NCBI GenBank assembly: GCA_963837515.1
Contig: CAWINT010000002.1
Coordinates: 1,054,001 to 1,118,000 of the forward strand
Source of the DNA: RYN-230 sp963837515
GTDB taxonomy: Bacteria > Actinomycetota > Actinomycetes > Streptosporangiales > Streptosporangiaceae
Direction: 5' to 3'
DNA length: 64,000 nt
A model generated the notes under the pieces. It had not been told where the DNA came from. It worked only from the letters and a program-made list of their open reading frames with translations, and made no database searches. Made by a program: the position numbers and the translations under genes. Within the stretch, counting starts at the first letter, position 1; the number at the start of each line of letters is the position of its first letter. Below, piece after piece: positions 38,862 to 47,598 of the stretch.

Positions 38862-39533
38862 ATGATGCACGTTCCTGGACAGCCGGCCCGGTGGGCCGCC
38901 CGCCTGGTGACCGGCCTCACGGCCGCCGGGGCCGCCCTGGGCCTGGCCGCGTGCGGCACCCAGATCGCGAATACCTCCGGTACCGCGGCGCAGACCAGCG
39001 CTGCGCCCATCAGCGCTGCGCCCACCAGCACCGGCCCCACCAGCACCGGCCCCACCAGCACCGGCCCCACCAGCACCGCCGCCACCTCCCGCCCGCCGGG
39101 CGGCGTCATCCCCGGCGGCCCGATCAAGCGGGCCCAGGGCCACGCGGCCCTGTGCGCGGCCCGGACGGCGGTGACCCGGCTGGTGGCGGCCCCGGTCAGC
39201 GCCGGGCCAGGCGGCCATGTGCACCCGGGCGTGCTGCCTGGCGAGGTCACGATCGCCAGTGCCGCGCAGGCGCGCACGCTGGCCAGGGCGCTGTGCGCCC
39301 TGCCCGCCATGCCGCCCGGCACGGTCAACTGCCCGAACGACGCCGGCGGCGGTTACCGGCTCAGCTTCGCGGCCGGGCAGCTCGCCTTTCCCGCGGTCAC
39401 CGTGGGCACCAGCGGGTGCACGGCGGTGACCGGGATCGGTGCCGTCCGGACGGTCGCCCATTCGCCCGCGTTCTGGGCCGTGCTGCACCGGGCGCTGGAT
39501 GCCCACGCGTCCACCGGGCCCGTGCTGCCCTGA
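38862..39533 (+). CDS. Putative lipoprotein with Thr/Ser/Pro repeat linker
   Basis: A 223-residue exported protein of unknown function. It has a basic N-terminus, a hydrophobic core and the lipobox LAAC at about residues 28-31, so Cys31 should be lipidated. After it comes a low-complexity linker of pentapeptides (ISAAP, TSTGP repeated, TSTAA) encoded by 15-bp repeats, which should span the cell wall. The globular part from about residue 80 contains four Cys, including LCAAR, LCALPAMPPGT and VNCPND. No family is recognised. Start ATG 38862 (or the adjacent ATG at 38865) after CGGAGCCG. Confidence 0.75.
   Translation: MMHVPGQPARWAARLVTGLTAAGAALGLAACGTQIANTSGTAAQTSAAPISAAPTSTGPTSTGPTSTGPTSTAATSRPPGGVIPGGPIKRAQGHAALCAARTAVTRLVAAPVSAGPGGHVHPGVLPGEVTIASAAQARTLARALCALPAMPPGTVNCPNDAGGGYRLSFAAGQLAFPAVTVGTSGCTAVTGIGAVRTVAHSPAFWAVLHRALDAHASTGPVLP
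38998..39084. repeat. 15-bp coding microrepeat in the lipoprotein linker
   Basis: Two ATCAGCGCTGCGCCC-type units are followed by CACCAGCACCGGCCC repeated three times and a final variant. The period is five codons, so copy changes keep the frame and only alter linker length. Confidence 0.8.
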
Positions 39534-39675
39534 CCGGACCCGGTGCCGCCCTGATCGGCGCGGCCGGCCAGCCCCGGCTGCGCCCGGGCTCACCGGCGCA
39601 CCGTTCCGCCCGGGTGGCCGCTGGCCCGGTCCGCGCTGGTAGGTTCGCAGCCGGACCGGCTGCGGAGGGACGTGC

Positions 39676-40284
39676 ATGACCTGGGTGCTTTTCGACTACG
39701 GCGGCGTGCTGTGCCACCCCCAGCCGGAACGCGACCTGGCCCGGCTGGCCGGGGCGGCCGGCTGCCCGGTCCCGGACCTGGAGCCGGCCTACTGGTCCCA
39801 CCGGCTGGACTATGACCGGGCGGTGTTCGACGTCACCGGGTACTGGCAGCGCGTCGCGGCGGATCTGGGCCGCCGCTTCACCGACGACCAGATCGCCGAG
39901 CTGAGCCGGCTGGACAGCCGGTCCTGGCTGCATCTGCAGGCCGCTTCCGTGGAGCTGGTCCACGAGCTCCGCCGGGCCGGGTACCGGCTGGCGGTGCTGT
40001 CCAACGCGCCCGCGGACGTGGCCCAGGCCGTGCAGCGGCTGCCGCTGGCCGGCTCCTTCGAGCACCTGCTGTTCAGCTGCCACCTCAAGTCGGCCAAACC
40101 CGACCCGGCCTGCTTCCGGGCCGCGCTGGCCGCCCTGGACGCCGCGCCCGCTGAGGTGGTCTTCCTGGACGACCGGGCCGACAACGTCACGGCCGCCGCC
40201 GCGCTGGGCATCCGCGGCGCGCGGTTCACCAGCGCCGGGCAGGCCCGCGCCGACCTGCAGCGGTACGGGGTCAGCCGAGCCTGA
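39676..40284 (+). CDS. HAD-superfamily hydrolase
   Basis: A 202-residue HAD hydrolase of the subfamily with an alpha-helical cap. Motif I is VLFDYGGVLCHP (nucleophile Asp7, with the acid/base Asp replaced by Gly as in FDxGGV-type members such as epoxide-hydrolase N-domain phosphatases). Motif II is LAVLSNAP, motif III is the Lys in LKSAKPDPACF, and motif IV is VVFLDDRADNVTAA. ATG 39676 follows GGAGGGACGTGC. Activity is probably that of a small-molecule phosphatase or dehalogenase-like enzyme; the substrate is unknown. A TAGGTT box at 39642-39647 may be its -10. Confidence 0.85.
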   Translation: MTWVLFDYGGVLCHPQPERDLARLAGAAGCPVPDLEPAYWSHRLDYDRAVFDVTGYWQRVAADLGRRFTDDQIAELSRLDSRSWLHLQAASVELVHELRRAGYRLAVLSNAPADVAQAVQRLPLAGSFEHLLFSCHLKSAKPDPACFRAALAALDAAPAEVVFLDDRADNVTAAAALGIRGARFTSAGQARADLQRYGVSRA

Positions 40285-40328
40285 CCGCCGCCCGGGGGTG
40301 GCGCTGGCCGCTCAGCCAACTCTGAGCG

Positions 40329-40342
40329 TAGGGTCGTAGTTG
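40329..40342 (+). promoter_or_regulatory. Candidate leaderless promoter (-10 TAGGGT)
   Basis: TAGGGT at 40329-40334 lies seven bases before the GTG start of the transporter gene at 40342, with no ribosome site between, as at hisD, polA and cmk. Confidence 0.45.
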
Positions 40343-41271
40343 TGCTGGCCAGCCTGGTGGCTGCGGTGGTGGCCGCCTTCTGCTATGGGATCGCCTCGGT
40401 CATGCAGGCCGTGGCGGTGCGGGCGGCAAGCCGGCGGACCGCCGGTGACGGGGAGCCGGACAGCCCGCTGGGCCGGGTCGATCCGGGGCTGATCGTGCGG
40501 ATGCTCCGGCAGTGGCGGTTCCTCGTCAGCCTCGGCCTGGACATGGTCGGCTTCCTGGCCCAGCTGGTGGCGCTGCGGCGGCTGCCACTGTTCGCCGTGC
40601 AGGCCGTCGTCGCGGCGAACCTGGCGGTGACGGCCGTGGGGGCCGCCTGGGTGATCAAGGTGCAGCTGACCAGGCGGGAGTGGCTCGCCATCGGCGGTGT
40701 CATCGTCGGGGTCGGGCTGCTGGGCACCACGGTGGGCGCCGAGGGGGCCACCGGGGTGAACGGGGAGTTCAAGCTGGCCCTGCTGATCGCGGTGGCCGGT
40801 ATCGCGGTGGCCGGGGTCGCCGCCTCCCGGCTCCGCCGCGGCCTCCGCACGCTGGTGCTGGGCGCCGTGGCGGGCCTTGGTTTCGGCGTGGTGGCGGTCG
40901 CGGCCCGGGTGCTGCCGGGCTTTTCCGCCAGCGAGCTGGTCCGGGACCCGGCCGCTTACGCGGTGGCCGCCGCCGGGGTGGTGTCGTTCATGCTGTACGC
41001 CACCGCGCTGGAGAACGGCAGCGTCACCGTGGCCACCGCGGCCGTGGTGCTGGCCGAGACCGCGCCGCCCGCCCTGGTCGGCGTGCTGTTTCTGGGTGAC
41101 CACGCGCGGCGCGGCACGGCCGTGCTCGCGGTGCTGGCGTTCGTCCTGGCGGTGGCCTCGGCCGTGCTGCTGGCCCGGTTCGGCGAGGCGGCCGAGGACG
41201 CGGCCGGTGCCGGGGCGGCGGGGCAGCCACGGCGGGCCGATGGCGCGCCGAGTGCGTCAACGGCTCGCTGA
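40342..41271 (+). CDS. DMT-superfamily (EamA-like) transporter
   Basis: A 309-residue membrane protein with nine to ten predicted spans in two related halves, the drug/metabolite transporter plan. The start VLASLVAAVVAAFCYGIAS and the second-half LATAAVVLAETAPP-like region (TVATAAVVLAETAPPALV) fit the family, and the segment ERAP/R-type basic loops lie between spans one and two. The C-terminal 35 residues are soluble and Ala/Gly-rich. Substrate is unknown. A candidate -10 TAGGGT sits seven bases before the GTG, so translation may be leaderless. Confidence 0.8.
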   Translation: MLASLVAAVVAAFCYGIASVMQAVAVRAASRRTAGDGEPDSPLGRVDPGLIVRMLRQWRFLVSLGLDMVGFLAQLVALRRLPLFAVQAVVAANLAVTAVGAAWVIKVQLTRREWLAIGGVIVGVGLLGTTVGAEGATGVNGEFKLALLIAVAGIAVAGVAASRLRRGLRTLVLGAVAGLGFGVVAVAARVLPGFSASELVRDPAAYAVAAAGVVSFMLYATALENGSVTVATAAVVLAETAPPALVGVLFLGDHARRGTAVLAVLAFVLAVASAVLLARFGEAAEDAAGAGAAGQPRRADGAPSASTAR

Positions 41272-41307
41272 AGAGCAGGTCTGCCGCAGGTAATGCGCGG
41301 CAACTGA

Positions 41308-41371
41308 TATTCTGATGGTCCGTGGACCGGCGGGTTGTTCCGCATCGTTCGACCACGGGAGCCTCCTCTTG
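41308..41371 (+). promoter_or_regulatory. pyrG promoter and start region
   Basis: TATTCT at 41308-41313 is a good -10 box. It would place transcription start at about 41320, after the in-frame ATG at 41315, which then cannot be the start. GGGAG at 41358-41362 sits seven bases before a TTG at 41369, which I take as the pyrG start. No -35 is obvious. Confidence 0.45.
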
Positions 41372-43069
41372 GCTGCGGCACCGCATGCATCACGGCAAAC
41401 ACCGACCAGGTATCTGTTCGTCACCGGGGGAGTCGCCTCCAGTCTGGGCAAGGGCCTCACCGCCTCCAGCCTGGGCCGGCTGCTCAAGCTCCGGGGCCTG
41501 AACGTCACCATGCAGAAGCTGGATCCGTACCTGAACGTCGATCCAGGCACGATGAACCCGTTCCAGCACGGCGAGGTGTTCGTCACCGACGACGGGACCG
41601 AGACCGACCTGGACGTCGGTCACTACGAGCGGTTCCTGGACACCCGGCTGCGCGGCTCGGCCAACGTGACCACCGGGCAGATCTACTCCAGCGTCATCGC
41701 CAAGGAACGCCGCGGTGACTACCTGGGCGATACGGTCCAGGTGATCCCGCACATCACCAACGAGATCAAAGCGCGCATCCTGGACATGGGCGGCCCCGGC
41801 GTCAACGTGGTCATCACCGAGGTCGGCGGCACGGTCGGCGACATCGAGTCGCAGCCGTTCCTGGAGGCCATCCGGCAGATCAGGCACGAGATCGGCCGGG
41901 ACCGCTGCTTCTTCCTGCACGTATCGCTGCTGCCGTACATCGGGCCGTCGGGCGAGCTGAAGACCAAGCCGACCCAGCACTCGGTCGCTGCGCTGCGCAG
42001 CATCGGCATCCAGCCCGACGCCATCGTGTGCCGCAGTGACCGGCCGATCAGCGACGGGCTGAAGCGGAAGATCAGCCTCATGTGCGACGTGGACGAGGAG
42101 GCCGTGGTGTCCGCGGTCAACGCCCCGTCCATCTACGACATCCCCAAGGTGCTGCACACCGAGGGGCTGGATGCGTATGTGGTCCGGCGGCTCGGGCTGC
42201 CGTTCCGGGACGTGGACTGGACCGGCTGGGACGACCTGCTCCGGCGGGTGCACCGGCCCGCGCACAGTGTCACCATCGCGCTCGTCGGCAAGTATGTCAA
42301 CCTGCCCGACGCGTACCTGTCGCCGGCCGAGGCGCTGCGGCACGGTGGTTTCGCCAACGACGCCCGGGTCAACATCCGCTGGGTGACCAGTGACGACTGC
42401 CAGACCGAGGAAGGTGCGGCCCGGCAGCTGGCCGATGTGGACGGAGTACTGATCCCCGGCGGGTTCGGGGTCCGCGGCATCGAGGGCAAGGTCGGCGCGA
42501 TCCGGTACGCCCGGGAGCACGGCATCCCGCTGCTCGGCCTCTGCCTGGGCCTGCAGTGCCTGGCCATCGAGGTGGCCCGGGACCTGGCCGGCCTGACGAC
42601 GGCCAACAGCGCCGAGTTCGACCCGGAGACGCCGGACCCGGTGATCGCCACCATGGCCGATCAGGAAGACGTGGTGGCGGGCGAGCGGGACATGGGTGGC
42701 ACCATGCGGCTCGGCCTGTTCCCGGCGGAGCTGGCCGAGGGATCCCTGGTCCGCGAGCTGTACGGCACCGATCTCGTGGAAGAGCGGCACCGGCACCGCT
42801 ATGAGGTGAACAACGCCTACCGGGGCGTGCTGGAGGGCGCCGGGCTGAAGTGTTCCGGGCTGTCCCCGGACGGCCGGCTGGTGGAGTTCGTCGAACTGCC
42901 CCGCGACGGGCACCCGTTCTTCGTGGCCACCCAGGCCCACCCGGAGTTCCTGTCCCGGCCCACCCGGCCGCATCCCCTGTTCACCGGGCTGATCGCCGCG
43001 GCCCGCGAGCGGGCCAGGTCGCTCAGCCGGGGCGCCGCCGTGGGCCACGCCGCCGCGGCCAGCGCGTGA
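41369..43069 (+). CDS. pyrG: CTP synthase
   Basis: A 566-residue enzyme (from TTG 41369) that aminates UTP to CTP with glutamine and ATP. The synthetase domain begins RYLFVTGGVASSLGKGLT with the P-loop and continues DPYLNVDPGTMNPFQHGEVF and ITEVGGTVGDIESQPF. The glutaminase domain (from about residue 300) has the nucleophile Cys in LLGLCLGLQC and the His-Glu pair in AHPEFLSRP. A longer start at ATG 41315 is possible but conflicts with the -10 box. Its TGA overlaps the nudix GTG (GTGA, 43066-43069). Confidence 0.95.
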   Translation: MAAAPHASRQTPTRYLFVTGGVASSLGKGLTASSLGRLLKLRGLNVTMQKLDPYLNVDPGTMNPFQHGEVFVTDDGTETDLDVGHYERFLDTRLRGSANVTTGQIYSSVIAKERRGDYLGDTVQVIPHITNEIKARILDMGGPGVNVVITEVGGTVGDIESQPFLEAIRQIRHEIGRDRCFFLHVSLLPYIGPSGELKTKPTQHSVAALRSIGIQPDAIVCRSDRPISDGLKRKISLMCDVDEEAVVSAVNAPSIYDIPKVLHTEGLDAYVVRRLGLPFRDVDWTGWDDLLRRVHRPAHSVTIALVGKYVNLPDAYLSPAEALRHGGFANDARVNIRWVTSDDCQTEEGAARQLADVDGVLIPGGFGVRGIEGKVGAIRYAREHGIPLLGLCLGLQCLAIEVARDLAGLTTANSAEFDPETPDPVIATMADQEDVVAGERDMGGTMRLGLFPAELAEGSLVRELYGTDLVEERHRHRYEVNNAYRGVLEGAGLKCSGLSPDGRLVEFVELPRDGHPFFVATQAHPEFLSRPTRPHPLFTGLIAAARERARSLSRGAAVGHAAAASA

Positions 43070-43695
43070 CCGCGGCCGAGCCGCCGGCGGTGCGCGACGT
43101 CGCGCAGCGCTGGCCGGTGGTGTCCTCCGCCGAGCAGGTGCGCGGACCGGTGGTGACGCTGCGCACCGACCGGGTGCGCATGCCGGATGATGGGCTGGCG
43201 GACCGGCAGGTGGTGGAGCATCCGGGCGCCGTCGCGGTGGTCGCCCTGGATGAGGCGGACCGGGTGCTGCTGATCCGGCAGTACCGGCATCCGGTCGGCC
43301 GGCTGCTCTGGGAGCTGCCCGCCGGGCTGCGCGATGTCACCGGTGAGCCGGCCGAGGTGACCGCGCAGCGGGAGCTGCTGGAGGAGACCGGGTATACCGC
43401 CCGCGAGTGGCAGGTCCTGGTCGATTTCTACTCCTCGCCCGGGATCAGCACCGAGCGCATCCGGGTCTTCCTGGCCCGGGGCCTGCACGAGGTGCCGCCC
43501 GGCCAGCGTGACTACGTGCCGGCGCACGAGGAGGCCGAACTGCTGGTCGGCTGGCTGCCGCTGGACGGTGCGGTAGACCGGTTTACCTCAGGTGAGCTGC
43601 ACAATGGTGTGACCGCGGTGGGTATCTTGTCCGCGTACGCCGCTCGCCAGCGCGGGTTCGCCGGCCTCCGGCCGGCGGACGCGCCGGAAGACTGA
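43066..43695 (+). CDS. Nudix hydrolase, ADP-ribose pyrophosphatase type
   Basis: A 209-residue nudix hydrolase. The nudix box is complete: GLRDVTGEPAEVTAQRELLE then ETGYTA, with the metal-binding REL-EE core near residue 110. Upstream, VLLIRQYRHPVGRLLWELPAG and downstream FYSSPGISTERIRVFLARG are typical of ADP-ribose pyrophosphatases. It is translationally coupled to pyrG (GTGA overlap) and followed by ald after 79 bp; the same order occurs in Streptomyces. The likely role is clearing ADP-ribose or related nucleoside diphosphates. Confidence 0.9.
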   Translation: MTAAEPPAVRDVAQRWPVVSSAEQVRGPVVTLRTDRVRMPDDGLADRQVVEHPGAVAVVALDEADRVLLIRQYRHPVGRLLWELPAGLRDVTGEPAEVTAQRELLEETGYTAREWQVLVDFYSSPGISTERIRVFLARGLHEVPPGQRDYVPAHEEAELLVGWLPLDGAVDRFTSGELHNGVTAVGILSAYAARQRGFAGLRPADAPED

Positions 43696-43774
43696 GGTGG
43701 CAGCGGGTCCATCAGGACTCGGGGTGGCCGGCAACGGGGCCGGGCACCGAGCTGAGCGAAAGGGCTTGCAGGCC

Positions 43775-44890
43775 ATGAAGGTAGGCATTCCCAAGGAAGT
43801 CAAGAACCACGAGTACCGGGTGGCGATCACCCCGGCGGGCGTGCACGAGCTGGTGCGCAGTGGCCACGAGGTGTTCATCGAGCTGGGCGCCGGGACCGGT
43901 TCGTCTATCCCGGACGAGGACTTCGTCACGGCGGGGGCGGTCATCCAGCCCACCGCCGATGACGTCTGGCAGACCGGCGACCTGATCCTCAAGGTCAAGG
44001 AGCCGGTGGCCGAGGAGTACCCCCGGATGCGCAAGGGGCAGGTGCTGTTCACCTACCTGCACCTGGCCGCGTCCCGGCCGTGCACCGATGCGCTGCTGGG
44101 CTCCGGCGTCACCTCGATCGGCTACGAGACCGTCCAGCTCCCGGACGGGTCGCTGCCGCTGCTCGCGCCGATGTCGGAGGTGGCCGGCCGGATGGCCCCT
44201 CAGGTCGGCGCGCACCACCTGCAGCGGGACGGCGGCGGCCGCGGCGTGCTCATGGGCGGGGTGTCCGGGGTCTACGCCGCCAAGGTCGTGGTGCTCGGCG
44301 CAGGTGTCTCCGGGATGAACGCGGCGGCCATCGCGCTCGGCATGCAGGCCGAGGTACTGCTGCTGGACAAGAACGTGGCCCGGCTCCGGTCCGCCGACGC
44401 CATCTACCAGGGGCACCTCCAGACGGTCGCGTCCAACGCCTACGAGGTCGAGCGCGCCGTCAACGACGCCGACCTGGTCATCGGGGCGGTGCTGGTGCCG
44501 GGGGCCAAGGCCCCGATGCTGGTCTCGAACGACCTGGTGTCCCGGATGAAGCCCGGTTCGGTCCTGGTGGACATTTCGATCGACCAGGGTGGCTGCTTCG
44601 AGGACTCCCGGGCCACCACGCACGCGGAGCCCACCTACCAGGTGCACGACTCGGTGTTCTACTGCGTGGCCAACATGCCGGGCGCGGTGCCGCACACCTC
44701 CACCTACGCGCTGACCAACGTCACGCTGCCGTACGTGCTGGAGCTGGCCAACCGGGGCTGGCGCGACGCGCTGCGCGCCGACCCCTCGCTGGCGCTCGGG
44801 CTGCACACCCACGAGGGCACGCTGACCTGCACGCCGGTCGCCGAGGCGCACGGCCTGCCGTCCACCCCGGTCAGCGAGGTACTGACCTGA
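43775..44890 (+). CDS. ald: Alanine dehydrogenase
   Basis: The 371-residue enzyme interconverts L-alanine and pyruvate with NAD and ammonia. It has the N-terminal MKVGIPKEVKNHEYRVAITP with substrate-binding Arg and Lys, the catalytic His in FTYLHLAASR, the conserved HHLQRDGGGRGVLMGGV, the NAD-binding VVVLGAGVSGMNAAAIALGM near residue 170, and the catalytic Asp in DISIDQGGCFEDS. The ATG at 43775 is the conserved start. The stop TGA (44888-44890) overlaps a CTG that appears to start xerD. Confidence 0.96.
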   Translation: MKVGIPKEVKNHEYRVAITPAGVHELVRSGHEVFIELGAGTGSSIPDEDFVTAGAVIQPTADDVWQTGDLILKVKEPVAEEYPRMRKGQVLFTYLHLAASRPCTDALLGSGVTSIGYETVQLPDGSLPLLAPMSEVAGRMAPQVGAHHLQRDGGGRGVLMGGVSGVYAAKVVVLGAGVSGMNAAAIALGMQAEVLLLDKNVARLRSADAIYQGHLQTVASNAYEVERAVNDADLVIGAVLVPGAKAPMLVSNDLVSRMKPGSVLVDISIDQGGCFEDSRATTHAEPTYQVHDSVFYCVANMPGAVPHTSTYALTNVTLPYVLELANRGWRDALRADPSLALGLHTHEGTLTCTPVAEAHGLPSTPVSEVLT

Positions 44891-45867
44891 CCGCGCTGGC
44901 GGGCGCGGTCGAGGCGTACCTCGATCACCTTACGGTGGAGCGTGGCCTGGCCGCGCGGACGCTGGAGGCCTACCGGCGCGACCTGCGCCGCTACACCGCG
45001 GTGCTGGCCGCCCGGGGGTGCAGCGTCATCGGCGAGGTCACCACCGAGGACGTGGCGGCCTACCTGGCTGGGCTGCGGCAGGGCGACGAGCGGCACGCCC
45101 CGCTGGCCGCCAGCTCCGCGGGCCGCGCGGTGGTCGCCGTCCGCGGCCTGCACGCGTTCGCGGCGGCTGAAGGGCTGGCCGGGTCGGATCCGGCGAGCGC
45201 CGTCCGCCCGCCCACCACGCCGCGCCGGCTGCCCCGGGCCATCGGCGTGCCGGAGGTGGAGCGGCTGATCGCCGCGGCCGCCGTGGGACACGGGGAGGAG
45301 CCCGGCCCGGCCCGGCCACTGCGCGACCGGGCCCTGCTGGAACTGCTCTACGGGACCGGGGCACGGATCTCCGAGGCCGTCGGCCTGGACGTCAACGACC
45401 TGGCGTTCCTGGCCGTGGCGGCCCCCGGGGCGGACGGCGCCCGGGGGGCCGCCACCGTCCGGCTCTGCGGTAAGGGCGGCCGGGACCGAGTGGTGCCGGT
45501 CGGCCGGTACGCCCGCGAGGCCCTGGAGGCCTATCTGGTGCGCGGCCGGCCGGTGCTGGCCGCCGCGGCGGGCCGCCGGTCTCCACCGCCCGCCGTTTTC
45601 CTGAACGCCCGCGGCGGGCGGCTGACCCGCCAAGGTGCCTGGGCCGTGCTCAAGGCGGCCGCAGCCCGGGCTGGCCTGGGTGAGGTCTCGCCGCACACGC
45701 TGCGGCACTCCTACGCCACGCACCTGCTCGATGGCGGTGCGGACGTCCGGGTGGTCCAGGAACTGCTGGGTCACGCCTCGGTCAGTACCACCCAGGTCTA
45801 CACCCTGGTCACCGTGGACAAGCTGCGCGAGGTCTACTCCGCCGCGCACCCCCGCGCGCGGTATTAG
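44887..45867 (+). CDS. xerD: Site-specific tyrosine recombinase XerD
   Basis: A 326-residue recombinase that resolves chromosome dimers at dif, with all catalytic residues present: Arg in TGARISEAVGL, Lys in CGKGGRDRVVP, His-x-x-Arg in HTLRHSYATHLLDGGA, the second His in LLGHASVSTT and Tyr in TTQVYTLV. The SAM-like N-domain starts AVEAYLDHLTVERGLAARTL. No ATG, GTG or TTG lies in frame early enough: the only plausible start is CTG 44887, overlapping the ald stop as CTGA where GTGA would be expected. The next in-frame GTG (44935) would delete the first helix. The gene ends at the edge of the repeat array. Confidence 0.92.
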   Translation: MTALAGAVEAYLDHLTVERGLAARTLEAYRRDLRRYTAVLAARGCSVIGEVTTEDVAAYLAGLRQGDERHAPLAASSAGRAVVAVRGLHAFAAAEGLAGSDPASAVRPPTTPRRLPRAIGVPEVERLIAAAAVGHGEEPGPARPLRDRALLELLYGTGARISEAVGLDVNDLAFLAVAAPGADGARGAATVRLCGKGGRDRVVPVGRYAREALEAYLVRGRPVLAAAAGRRSPPPAVFLNARGGRLTRQGAWAVLKAAAARAGLGEVSPHTLRHSYATHLLDGGADVRVVQELLGHASVSTTQVYTLVTVDKLREVYSAAHPRARY

Positions 45868-46543
45868 TCCGGGGGGACGACCCCCCGGAGCCCCCCGGGA
45901 TCACCGGCGCGGCGAGACCCTCCTGCGTCGGGCCTCCCCTCGCCGTGTTGGCCCGGGGGGACGACCCCCCGGAGCCCCCCGGGATCACCGGCTCAGCGAG
46001 ACCCTCCTCCGGAGGGCCTCCCCTCGCCGTGTTGGCCCGGGGGGACGACCCCCCGGAGCCCCCCGGGATCACCGGCTCAGCGAGACCCTCCTCCGGAGGG
46101 CCTCCCCTCGCCGGTCAATAAGCCCGGGGGGACGACCCCCCGGAGCCCCCCGGGATCACCGGCGCAGCGAGACCCTCCTGCGTCGGGCCTCCCCTCGCCG
46201 GTCAATAAGCCCGGGGGGACGACCCCCCGGAGCCCCCCGGGATCACCGGCGCGGCGAGACCCTCCTGCGTCGGGCCTCCCCTCGCCGTGTTAGCCCGGGG
46301 GGACGACCCCCCGGAGCCCCCCGGGATCACCGGCGCGGCGAGACCCTCCTGCGTCGGGCCTCCCCTCGCCGTGTTGGCCCGGGGGGACGACCCCCCGGAG
46401 CCCCCCGGGATCACCGGTTCGGCGAGACCCTCCTGCGTCGGGCCTCCCCTCGCCGTGTTGGCCCGGGGGGACGACCCCCCGGAGCCCCCCGGGATCACCG
46501 GTTCGGCGAGACCCTCCTGCGTCGGGCCTCCCCTCGCCGGTCA
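45868..46543 (+). repeat. Array of eight dispersed-element units between xerD and parA
   Basis: Eight head-to-tail units start with (C)CCGGGGGGACGACCCCCC at about 45868, 45952, 46036, 46123, 46210, 46294, 46378 and 46462; the period is 84 or 87 bp. Each unit contains an 8-bp C/G hairpin with ACGA loop, then GGAGCCCCCCGGGATCACCG, GGCGAGACCCTCCT, a variable GCGTC or CCGGA, GGGCCTCCCCTCGCCG and a linker of GTGTTGGC, GTGTTAGC or GTCAATAAGC type. The 3-bp period differences come from the linker. Several frames are open on both strands because the period is a multiple of three. Not a CRISPR: units are contiguous. Confidence 0.97.
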
Positions 46544-46692
46544 AATGAACCGTGGTTTAGCTGGAAGTCAGGCGTCAGCGCCGCCCGATTACCTCCCTCT
46601 ACGGTGAGTCGGCTTGAAGCGGGTGGGGGCAGGGCCTAGAGTCCGGGAGTCAGCGGGGGCTTTATGCCCGGTCCGCCGGGGAGGTGCAGCGC

Positions 46693-47598
46693 ATGGTTGC
46701 AGGGACGCAGATGATGGTGCTCGAGCCTGGTGCGATCGGGCCCACTGGGCGGCCCCTGCCGGCTTTCCCCGATCCTGAACCGCTGCTGCACCACGGGCCT
46801 GCCCGGGTGGTGGCGGTCTGCAACCAGAAGGGCGGGGTGGGCAAGACCACCACGACGATCAACCTGGGCGCGGCGCTGGCCGAGAACGGCCGCCGGGTGC
46901 TGCTGGTCGATTTCGACCCCCAGGGTGCGCTCTCGGTAGGGCTGGGTATCCAGCCGCACGAGCTGGAGTACACCGTCTACAACCTGCTCATGGAGCGCGG
47001 GCTGGCCGCCACGGACGTCATCATCAAGACAGGCATGGACGGCATGGACCTCATGCCGAGCAACATCGACCTGTCCGGCGCCGAGGTTCAGCTGGTGCAC
47101 GAGGTGGGCCGGGAGTTCGTGCTCGGCGGCGTGCTCGAGCCAGCGCTGCCCGAGTACGACATCGTGCTCATCGACTGCCAGCCGTCGCTGGGCCTGCTCA
47201 CGGTGAACGCGCTGGCTTGTGCGGCGGGCGTGCTCGTCCCGCTGGAGTGCGAGTACTTCGCCATGCGCGGGGTGGCTCTGCTGCTGGAGACGATCGATAA
47301 GGTTTCCAGCCGGCTGAATCCCCGACTCGGCATCGACGGGCTGCTGGCCACCATGTACGACTCGCGGACGCTGCATTCCCGTGAAGTGCTGGCCGAGGTG
47401 GTGAAGGGGTTCGGGGACAAGGTCTTCCACACGGTGATCAACCGCACCGTGCGGTTCCCCGACGCCACGGTGGCCGGTGAGCCGATCACCAGCTTCGACC
47501 CGTCGTCCACGGGTGCGAGTTCCTACCGGGAGCTGGCCCGGGAGGTGCTGGGCCGGTGGCAGCAGGCCGACCGCGCGGGTCAGGCACCCGCCAGGTGA
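46693..47598 (+). CDS. ParA-family ATPase (segregation operon with scpAB)
   Basis: A 301-residue Walker-type ATPase. After a 37-residue leader rich in Pro and Gly comes the deviant Walker A KGGVGKTTTT (residues 46-55), VLLVDFDPQGALSVGLG (Walker A'), DIVLIDCQPSLGLLT (Walker B) and ECEYFAMRGVALL. It is the ParA paralogue that sits before scpAB in actinobacteria, not the parAB pair near oriC, so it probably aids nucleoid organisation together with ScpA and ScpB. The start is ATG 46693, nine bases after GGGGAGG; GTG 46684 would overlap that site. Confidence 0.9.
   Translation: MVAGTQMMVLEPGAIGPTGRPLPAFPDPEPLLHHGPARVVAVCNQKGGVGKTTTTINLGAALAENGRRVLLVDFDPQGALSVGLGIQPHELEYTVYNLLMERGLAATDVIIKTGMDGMDLMPSNIDLSGAEVQLVHEVGREFVLGGVLEPALPEYDIVLIDCQPSLGLLTVNALACAAGVLVPLECEYFAMRGVALLLETIDKVSSRLNPRLGIDGLLATMYDSRTLHSREVLAEVVKGFGDKVFHTVINRTVRFPDATVAGEPITSFDPSSTGASSYRELAREVLGRWQQADRAGQAPAR

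Noticed and set aside
41315..41368. pyrG start at ATG 41315
   Set aside because: A good -10 box (41308-41313) would put the transcript start after this ATG; TTG 41369 has a GGGAG ribosome site and gives the family-like N-terminus.
45868..46543. CRISPR array
   Set aside because: Units are contiguous and nearly identical over their whole length; there are no unique spacers and no cas genes nearby.
45868..46639. Repetitive protein encoded by the array (28-29 residue repeats in several frames)
   Set aside because: At least four frames are open because the period is a multiple of three; no frame has its own start signal or plausible composition.
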